In this document: positions 58,459-64,000 of the stretch, piece after piece
Numbering within the stretch: position 1 is the stretch's first letter
Layout of the letters: each line of letters starts with the position of its first letter
DNA from: Sphingomonas sp. So64.6b
GTDB lineage: Bacteria > Pseudomonadota > Alphaproteobacteria > Sphingomonadales > Sphingomonadaceae
Direction of reading: 5' to 3'
DNA length: 64,000 bases
NCBI RefSeq assembly: GCF_014171475.1
Contig: NZ_CP048817.1
Coordinates: forward strand, 4,092,001 to 4,156,000
Position numbers and translations under genes: made by a program
Notes under the pieces: generated by a model
Databases searched by the model: none
What the model saw: only the letters and a program-made list of their open reading frames with translations
What the model was told of the DNA's origin: nothing

Positions 58459-59853
58459 TTAAACCGCCACCGCCCGCTCGGCGATATAGGCGGTTACCGC
58501 GTCGAACGTGCCGGGCACGCTGTCATAGCGTTCCTGCCGCTCGAACAGGTCGCCGATCCGCGCCGGCAGGGTCGGGCGCACGCCGGTCGCGCGCTCGACC
58601 GCATCGTCGAACTTGGCCGGATGCGCGGTCGCCAGCGTTACCACGGGAATGTCGCCGAGATCGATCCGGCGGGCGGCGGCGAGGCCGATCGCGGTGTGCG
58701 GGTCGATCACTTCGCCCGACTTTTCATACGCCCAGCGCATTGCCAGCGACATGTCATCCAGGTCGATCCGGTCGCTGGCGAACAGTCCCGCCGCGCCTTC
58801 ACGTTGCGCATTGGTCAGGCGCATCGTCTTGCTCGATTCGAACCCCGCCATCTGTGCGGCAAGGGCAATGCCGTCGCGGCCGCCAAGATCGAACAGCAAG
58901 CGTTCGAAATTGCTCGACACCTGGATGTCCATCGACGGGCTTGGCGTCGGCACCACGGTGCCTTGCGAATAATCGCCATCGGCCAGCGCGCGGTGGAGGA
59001 TGTCGTTGACATTGGTCGCGACGATCAGTTTCGCGACGGGCAGGCCCATCTTCGCTGCGACATAGCCGGCAAAGACATCGCCGAAATTGCCCGTCGGTAC
59101 GGAGAAGGCGACCGGGCGCTCGGGCGCGCCGAGCCGGACGGCGGCGTAGAAATAATACACCACCTGCGCCATCAGCCGCGCCCAGTTGATCGAATTGACC
59201 GCCGACAGCGCGAAGCGGCCGGAGAAGTCGGACGAATTGAACATCGCCTTCACCAGCGCCTGGGCGTCGTCGAAGCTGCCGTCGATTGCGATGTTGTGGA
59301 TGTTCGGCGCAAGCACTGTGGTCATTTGGCGCCGCTGCACGTCGGACACGCGCCCCTTGGGATGAAGCATGAAGACGTCGACGCCCTCGCGCCCGGCCAG
59401 TGCATCGATTGCGGCGGAGCCGGTATCGCCCGAGGTCGCGCCGACGATCGTGACATGCTTGTCCGAGCCGCTGAGGAAGCGTTCGAACAACAGGCCGAGC
59501 AACTGCAGCGCGACATCCTTGAAGGCGAGTGTCGGGCCATGGAACAGTTCCAGCAGCCACTGGCGCTGGTCGAGCTGGACCAAAGGCGTGACGGCGGCAT
59601 GTGAGAAGCGGCCATAGGCCTGGGCGCACAGGTCGCGCAGTTCCTCATCGCTCAGAACGCCGGCGACGAATGGCGCCATCACCGTGACGGCGGTGTCGAC
59701 ATAGGACATGCCGCGCATCGCCGCGATCGTCTCGGGCGAGAGCGTCGGCCAGCTCTCGGGCAAATAGAGCCCGCCGTCGCTGGCGAGGCCGGCCAGCGTG
59801 ACTTGCTGAAAATCGAGAACGGGCGCGGCGCCGCGAGTGCTGATGTAACGCAT
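58459..59853 (-). CDS. thrC: Threonine synthase
   Basis: 464 residues from the ATG at 59853; the open frame extends further but with low-complexity text. Converts O-phosphohomoserine to threonine with PLP. Schiff-base Lys112 lies in GPTLAFKDVALQLLG, and the phosphate loop is GATSGDTGSAA. In Alphaproteobacteria thrC often follows the cytochrome oxidase cluster, as here. Confidence 0.96.
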   Translation of the reverse strand: MRYISTRGAAPVLDFQQVTLAGLASDGGLYLPESWPTLSPETIAAMRGMSYVDTAVTVMAPFVAGVLSDEELRDLCAQAYGRFSHAAVTPLVQLDQRQWLLELFHGPTLAFKDVALQLLGLLFERFLSGSDKHVTIVGATSGDTGSAAIDALAGREGVDVFMLHPKGRVSDVQRRQMTTVLAPNIHNIAIDGSFDDAQALVKAMFNSSDFSGRFALSAVNSINWARLMAQVVYYFYAAVRLGAPERPVAFSVPTGNFGDVFAGYVAAKMGLPVAKLIVATNVNDILHRALADGDYSQGTVVPTPSPSMDIQVSSNFERLLFDLGGRDGIALAAQMAGFESSKTMRLTNAQREGAAGLFASDRIDLDDMSLAMRWAYEKSGEVIDPHTAIGLAAARRIDLGDIPVVTLATAHPAKFDDAVERATGVRPTLPARIGDLFERQERYDSVPGTFDAVTAYIAERAVAV

Positions 59854-59884
59854 GGCCTTGGCGACTAGCGGCGTGGGCGCAGAG

Positions 59885-60517
59885 TCACAAGCCGGTCGTC
59901 TCGGTACGCATCCGCCGCCTGAGCGCGAGCGCATAGATCACGCCGGCGATCAGCGCGAATAAGAACCATTGCACGGCATAAGCGAGATGGTTGTTGGGCA
60001 CGGCCGACAAATCGGGTTCGGGATTGGCGTCGAGCCCGGCGAGTGGCGTGTCGCTGACCAGCATCAGCGTCTTGGGACGCGACTTGCCGATCAATGAGGC
60101 GATCAGCGGCTGGTCGTCGGGCGCATGAGTGATGTAGCCATGGACCTCGCCACCGGTCCAGGTCGGTTTGGCGTCGGGGGTGCGGGCCAGGCCGATCTGC
60201 ACGGTCAGGCCAGGGCCTTCGGCACCGGTGCGGCACCGCGCGATCTGCCGCCAGCCGGTCGCACCCTTGGCGTTGCGTCCGGCACGGCTGGTCCAGCCGA
60301 CCGGCTGCAGGCAAAAAGCGCCAGCCTTTCGGAACAGCAGCGCATCGTTGACCGGGATATTGGGAAACGCGATCGACGGCAGCGTGCTGTTCGTCGCATA
60401 TTGTGCGATCAGCGCTTCCTTCTCGCCCTTGCGCTGCAACTGCCAGATGCCAAGCGCGACCATGATTGCGATGGCGAGGCCGACCAGGATGGTCGCGACG
60501 ATCGGGATTCGTTTCAC
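59885..60517 (-). CDS. SURF1 family cytochrome oxidase biogenesis protein
   Basis: 210 residues from a GTG that overlaps the DUF983 stop by four bases. Two membrane segments, at the N-terminus (IVATILVGLAIAIMVALG) and C-terminus (WFLFALIAGVIYALALR), flank a periplasmic domain, which is the SURF1 layout. It helps insert heme a into subunit I. Confidence 0.93.
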   Translation of the reverse strand: MKRIPIVATILVGLAIAIMVALGIWQLQRKGEKEALIAQYATNSTLPSIAFPNIPVNDALLFRKAGAFCLQPVGWTSRAGRNAKGATGWRQIARCRTGAEGPGLTVQIGLARTPDAKPTWTGGEVHGYITHAPDDQPLIASLIGKSRPKTLMLVSDTPLAGLDANPEPDLSAVPNNHLAYAVQWFLFALIAGVIYALALRRRMRTETTGL

Positions 60518-60903
60518 GCGTCTTCGCCCTTTATCCGGCCTTCGCGTGCGGCGTTGCGGTATTCGAGCGCGATCAGCACGCCCTTGGCCGCGCGCAGCGA
60601 TCCGACCACGCCCGCTGCGGTCACCGGGATCCAGATCAGCATGTGAAGCCAGAGCGGCGGGTGCAGCGTCAGTTCGGTGGTGATGGCCATCGCGACGACC
60701 AGCCCACCGAGGATCAGCGTGAGGAAAGCCGCAGGCCCATCGCCGACATTGAAGCTGTCGAAATCGAGGCCGCAATTTGGGCAGTTCGGCGCGAAAGCGG
60801 CAAGGCCGGCGAACAGCGTCTTTGCGCCGCACCGCGGGCAAAGTCCCTTGATCGCGACCTGGGCAGGCGTTGGCGCCGTGGTGAGGTCAGGCGCGACCGA
60901 CAC
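60514..60903 (-). CDS. DUF983 zinc-ribbon membrane protein
   Basis: 129 residues from a GTG at 60903 that overlaps the end of the preceding gene by 17 bases; a longer start would extend further into it. N-terminal zinc ribbon (CPRCGAKTLF and NCPNCG) and two membrane segments. The family occurs within cytochrome oxidase operons in Alphaproteobacteria and is thought to take part in assembly. Confidence 0.82.
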   Translation of the reverse strand: MSVAPDLTTAPTPAQVAIKGLCPRCGAKTLFAGLAAFAPNCPNCGLDFDSFNVGDGPAAFLTLILGGLVVAMAITTELTLHPPLWLHMLIWIPVTAAGVVGSLRAAKGVLIALEYRNAAREGRIKGEDA

Positions 60904-61393
60904 ACCATGGATCGGGTTGATGATCGACCGGAACGCCGGACTCGTCGGGCGCCGGGAAGCGCGCCTTGAAGGTGAAGGCCTGAGCCGTCGGGCCATAGCG
61001 GTCGAGCCGCCACAACCGTCCCAATGCTTCGTCTATCGTCGGGATATGGCCGGCGGGAATCCACCATAGCGCCTGATAGGCGCCGTCGAAGCGATCGAAG
61101 AATTCGCGCCGCCGTGCCATGATCAGCGTGTGCGCGCTGCGATAGACATAATCGAACAGCGCATCGGCATCGCGCCACACCGACATGTTGACCGCGAACA
61201 GCGGGTCGGATGTCGGCCGGATCGCGGTCGCGTTGCCGCTATCGTCCTGCAACCGCCAGATGAATCCCGGCGATGCGTCGGCAATGGCGTTGACCCGGTC
61301 GAGCGCGGCCATGAACGGCTCGATGCGCGGGTCGCCGGGCGGCGCTGTGAACCGCCCGACATTGACCTGCGCGAGGTGCCAGCTCTCGCTCAC
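60887..61393 (-). CDS. DUF3291 family protein
   Basis: 168 residues from a GTG at 61393, overlapping the ctaE stop by four bases. The sequence ESWHLAQVNVGRFTAPPGDP and ending ...EALGRLWRLDRYGPTAQAFT is the DUF3291 family, a dimeric alpha-beta barrel fold. It does not normally occur in this operon, so it was probably inserted between ctaE and DUF983. Function unknown. Confidence 0.85.
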   Translation of the reverse strand: MSESWHLAQVNVGRFTAPPGDPRIEPFMAALDRVNAIADASPGFIWRLQDDSGNATAIRPTSDPLFAVNMSVWRDADALFDYVYRSAHTLIMARRREFFDRFDGAYQALWWIPAGHIPTIDEALGRLWRLDRYGPTAQAFTFKARFPAPDESGVPVDHQPDPWCVGRA

Positions 61394-62313
61394 CCGCCGT
61401 GGACCGGTGCGCCCCAACCGCCCCAGACATAGATGGTGACGAACAGGAACAGCCACACCACGTCGACGAAGTGCCAGTACCAGGCGGCGGCCTCGAAGCC
61501 GAAATGCTGGCGCGGCGTGAAGTCGCCCTTATAGGCGCGCACCAGGCAGACGATCAGGAAGATCGTGCCGATCAGTACGTGGAAGCCGTGGAAACCCGTC
61601 GCCATGAAGAACGACGCGCCATAGTTGATGCCCTTGAACGGGAATGGCGCGTGAATATACTCATAGGCCTGGATCGAGGTGAACAGCGAGCCGAGGATGA
61701 TGGTCAGCCACAATCCCTTGAGCACGCCGTCGCGGTCGCCCACGCCGAGCAGGCCCCACAGGCCGGTCTTCTCACCGCCACGCTGACCGTGGATCAGCGC
61801 ATGATGCGCCCAGGTCACGGTGGTGCCCGAGGTGAGCAGGATGATGGTGTTGAGCAGCGGCAATTCGAAGGCATTGATCACTTCGATGCCCTTGGGCGGC
61901 CAATGCGCGGCACCTGCGGCAGCGTCCGCGATCACGCTCGTCGCGCCATCGGCATATTGGATCGCGGCAGGAAAGAGCGAGAAATCGAAGAATGCCCAGA
62001 ACCAGCCGACGAAGAACATCACTTCGGAGGCGATGAACAGGATCATGCCGTAACGCAGGTGAAGCTGCACGACCGGCGTATGATCGCCCTGATGCGCTTC
62101 CTTGATGACATTGGCCCACCAGCTGAACATCGTGGTCAGCACGCCGGCCACGCCGAGGAAGAACAGGATTCCGCCGCCATTGGGTTTGCCGACATGGCCG
62201 CCATGCATCCACATGATGCCGCCCGCCGCCATGGCGAGCGCGGAGAACGCGCCGGCAATCGGCCAGATATCCGGTGCGAGAATGTGGTAATCGTGGTTCT
62301 TGGCGCCGGCCAT
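61390..62313 (-). CDS. ctaE: Cytochrome c oxidase subunit III
   Basis: 307 residues, seven membrane segments. Standard subunit III with FGFHGFHVLIGTIFLIVCLV and the final YWHFVDVVWLFLFVTIYVWG. Part of the aa3-type oxidase. Subunits I and II are expected beyond the right edge, past ctaB. Confidence 0.97.
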   Translation of the reverse strand: MAGAKNHDYHILAPDIWPIAGAFSALAMAAGGIMWMHGGHVGKPNGGGILFFLGVAGVLTTMFSWWANVIKEAHQGDHTPVVQLHLRYGMILFIASEVMFFVGWFWAFFDFSLFPAAIQYADGATSVIADAAAGAAHWPPKGIEVINAFELPLLNTIILLTSGTTVTWAHHALIHGQRGGEKTGLWGLLGVGDRDGVLKGLWLTIILGSLFTSIQAYEYIHAPFPFKGINYGASFFMATGFHGFHVLIGTIFLIVCLVRAYKGDFTPRQHFGFEAAAWYWHFVDVVWLFLFVTIYVWGGWGAPVHGG

Positions 62314-62358
62314 GCGTCGGTCCCCTGTCAGGCGGTTGTCAGTTGATTTCGGATTGCT

Positions 62359-62898
62359 CTAGCTCGCCGCGCCGCCGGAATCCACCGCGTAAAACGTGTA
62401 GCTGAGCGTGATCGTCTTGATGTCCTTGGCGTCGGGATCATCGAGCATTTTGGGATCGACGAAGAAAATCACCGGCATGCGTGCGGTTTCCCCCGGTTTC
62501 AGCGTTTGCTGCGTGAAGCAGAAGCACTGGATCTTGGTGAAATATTTGCCCGCCTGAGCCGGGGTGACGTTGAATGTCGCGGTGCCCGTGACCGGCTTGT
62601 TCGACGTATTGGTGGCGGTGAAGAAAGCCATGTCGCGCGCGCCGACATCGACCGTTTCGGACGGGCGTTCGGGCGCGAATTTCCACGGCAGCTTCGCACT
62701 GACATTGGTATCGAAATCGATCTGCACGCGGCCCGCACCAGCGACCGCGCCCGGTGCGGCCAGGCCGCGTTGCGTCGTGCCGTTAAGCCCGGTCGCCGCG
62801 CAGAACATGCTGTAGAGCGGCACGGCGGCGAAGCCGAGCCCGGTCATGAAGCAAACGCCAAGGCCAGCAAGCAATGCGGTGCGGACCGGCGGGGTCAA
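62359..62898 (-). CDS. ctaG: Cytochrome oxidase copper chaperone CtaG (Cox11)
   Basis: 179 residues from a TTG that overlaps the preceding stop by four bases. One N-terminal membrane segment and a copper-binding CFCF (Cys125, Cys127) in a beta-sandwich domain. It delivers copper to the CuB site of subunit I. Confidence 0.96.
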   Translation of the reverse strand: MTPPVRTALLAGLGVCFMTGLGFAAVPLYSMFCAATGLNGTTQRGLAAPGAVAGAGRVQIDFDTNVSAKLPWKFAPERPSETVDVGARDMAFFTATNTSNKPVTGTATFNVTPAQAGKYFTKIQCFCFTQQTLKPGETARMPVIFFVDPKMLDDPDAKDIKTITLSYTFYAVDSGGAAS

Positions 62899-63041
62899 TG
62901 CGGCATCCCCGCCTTGATCTTCACGATCGTGATCGCGAACACCAGGATGACCAGTGCGCCGAGGATCAGACCCATGACAATGGCGCGCGAGCGTTGGCGT
63001 GCGCGGATCAGCTTGTCGGTGTCGGACTGGAGGTCGGGCAT
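62895..63041 (-). CDS. Small CoxF-like membrane protein
   Basis: 48 residues, opening MPDLQSDTDKLIRARQRSRA, with one membrane segment (about 22-42) and a basic tail. It lies between ctaB and ctaG, where a small CoxF-like gene is usual. Four-base overlap with the ctaG start. Confidence 0.8.
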   Translation of the reverse strand: MPDLQSDTDKLIRARQRSRAIVMGLILGALVILVFAITIVKIKAGMPH

Positions 63042-63045
63042 GATG

Positions 63046-63939
63046 TCAGATCCAATGATCGACGACGAGCGCGCCGAAGAGAATGAAGAGATAAAGGATC
63101 GAATAAGCGAACAGGCGCTTTTCGGGACGCATCGTGTCTTGAACGCCGGTGGTGCGCAGCGAGACCTGCAACGCCATCGCGCCGAACACCGCGGTCATGA
63201 CGATCGCCACGATGCCGTAGAGCGCGCCCGCCTGCCCGAGCGGCCAGGGCGCGATCGCTGCGGCCGCCATCGGCAAGGTGTAGAGCCCGATCTGCACGCG
63301 GGTGGTGCGCTCGCCCGCGACGACCGGGAGCATCGGCACGCCGGCCGCAGCGTAATCGGTCTTCATGAACAGCGCGAGCGCCCAGAAATGCGGCGGCGTC
63401 CACAGGAAGATCAGCGCGAACAACAATATCGGCAGGACTGCGACGTCGCCGGTCGCGGCGGCCCAGCCGATCAGCGGCGGGAAGGCACCGGCAGCGCCGC
63501 CGATGACGATGTTCTGCGGCGTGCGGCGCTTCAGCCAGATGGTGTAGATGAAGACATAGAACAGGATCGACACACTGAGGATCGCGGCGGCGACGAGGTT
63601 GAGCGCCAGCCCCATCAGGATCACCGAAAAGGCGGCGAGCCCGACGCCGAAATGCAGCGCCGACTGACGGTCCATGCGCCCGGCGGGCAGGGGGCGGCCC
63701 GCGGTGCGCTTCATCACGCCGTCGATATCCGCCTCATACCATTGGTTGAGCGCGCCGGCCGCGCCTGCGCCAAGCGCGATGCACAGGATCGCGGTGAAGC
63801 CGAGCACCGGATCGATCGTCACTGGTGCGGCGAGCATGCCGCACAGTCCGGTGAACACGACAAGGCTCATCACCCGGGGTTTGGTCAGGGCGAGAAAGTC
63901 GCGCCAGTCGGCGGGCAAAATGAGAGTCGCGGAAGTCAT
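63046..63939 (-). CDS. ctaB: Protoheme IX farnesyltransferase
   Basis: 297 residues, seven to nine membrane segments. Makes heme O from protoheme. Catalytic loop [20 protein letters not shown] with the Asp-rich substrate site. It starts the visible part of the operon; the stretch 63940-64000 beyond it holds nothing I can assign. Confidence 0.96.
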   Translation of the reverse strand: MTSATLILPADWRDFLALTKPRVMSLVVFTGLCGMLAAPVTIDPVLGFTAILCIALGAGAAGALNQWYEADIDGVMKRTAGRPLPAGRMDRQSALHFGVGLAAFSVILMGLALNLVAAAILSVSILFYVFIYTIWLKRRTPQNIVIGGAAGAFPPLIGWAAATGDVAVLPILLFALIFLWTPPHFWALALFMKTDYAAAGVPMLPVVAGERTTRVQIGLYTLPMAAAAIAPWPLGQAGALYGIVAIVMTAVFGAMALQVSLRTTGVQDTMRPEKRLFAYSILYLFILFGALVVDHWI

Positions 63940-64000
63940 GATTGCCAGCGCCTATAGGCCGCTGGGGCGGCTGGGGAAAGTGCCGCGTTTGCCCGCTGAT

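Overview
The window reads as a chromosomal segment of a sphingomonad alphaproteobacterium, most likely Sphingomonas or a close relative. The basis is high GC with strong third-position bias, the rpmF-plsX-fabH-ihfA-merR block, a cytochrome oxidase cluster (ctaB, small coxF-like gene, ctaG, ctaE, DUF983, SURF1) followed by thrC, two large TonB-dependent receptors, the pdeM-type phosphoesterase, and an alphaproteobacterial LexA box (GTTC-N7-GTTC). This is inference from gene content and order; no rRNA or tRNA gene is visible. I saw no CRISPR array, prophage or insertion sequence.

Layout. 1-4.1 kb: tandem array of four exported ferritin-like paralogues (first one cut by the window edge) with two matching terminators. 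4.2-6.3 kb: TPP riboswitch and thiC. 6.3-14.0 kb: accessory and stress genes (2H phosphoesterase, VOC proteins, hydrolase lipoprotein, NmrA-like protein, a small HTH gene pair, PPOX protein) and two base-excision repair genes (ung and an SOS-boxed HhH-GPD gene). 14.2-18.1 kb: DUF892 ferritin-like protein, PhnA-domain protein, three very small genes (one behind a sigma-54-type promoter), a diguanylate cyclase and outer-membrane phospholipase A. 18.2-28.1 kb: hisN, an AsmA protein, then the translation block rpmI-rplT, pheS-pheT, an aldose epimerase and prfC. 28.1-32.6 kb: MFS transporter, TonB-dependent receptor and divergent TetR regulator. 32.7-35.7 kb: the rpmF-plsX-fabH-ihfA-merR block on the minus strand. 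35.9-44.8 kb: MAPEG protein, MBL hydrolase, fused pabB-pabC, aminotransferase, exported MsrA, pdeM, kup and GtrA. 44.9-48.7 kb: branched-chain 2-oxoacid dehydrogenase E1 alpha, E1 beta and E2. 49-54 kb: an orphan terminator that suggests a small RNA, a second TonB receptor and an osmoprotectant ABC transporter. 54.1-57 kb: SDR, phhB, a metallopeptidase and ccmAB. 57-57.6 kb: a gene-free stretch with an array of CGGGAA motifs and two hairpins. 57.6-63.9 kb: methyltransferase, thrC and the cytochrome oxidase assembly operon on the minus strand.

Most genes are ordinary housekeeping. The items most worth a second look are the ferritin-like array, whose two downstream members have lost the apparent diiron ligands; the candidate sigma-54 promoter driving a 36-residue membrane peptide; the orphan minus-strand terminator at 49.37 kb; the CGGGAA array at 57.2 kb; and an inverted pair of dispersed repeats translated inside the linker of the dehydrogenase E2 subunit.
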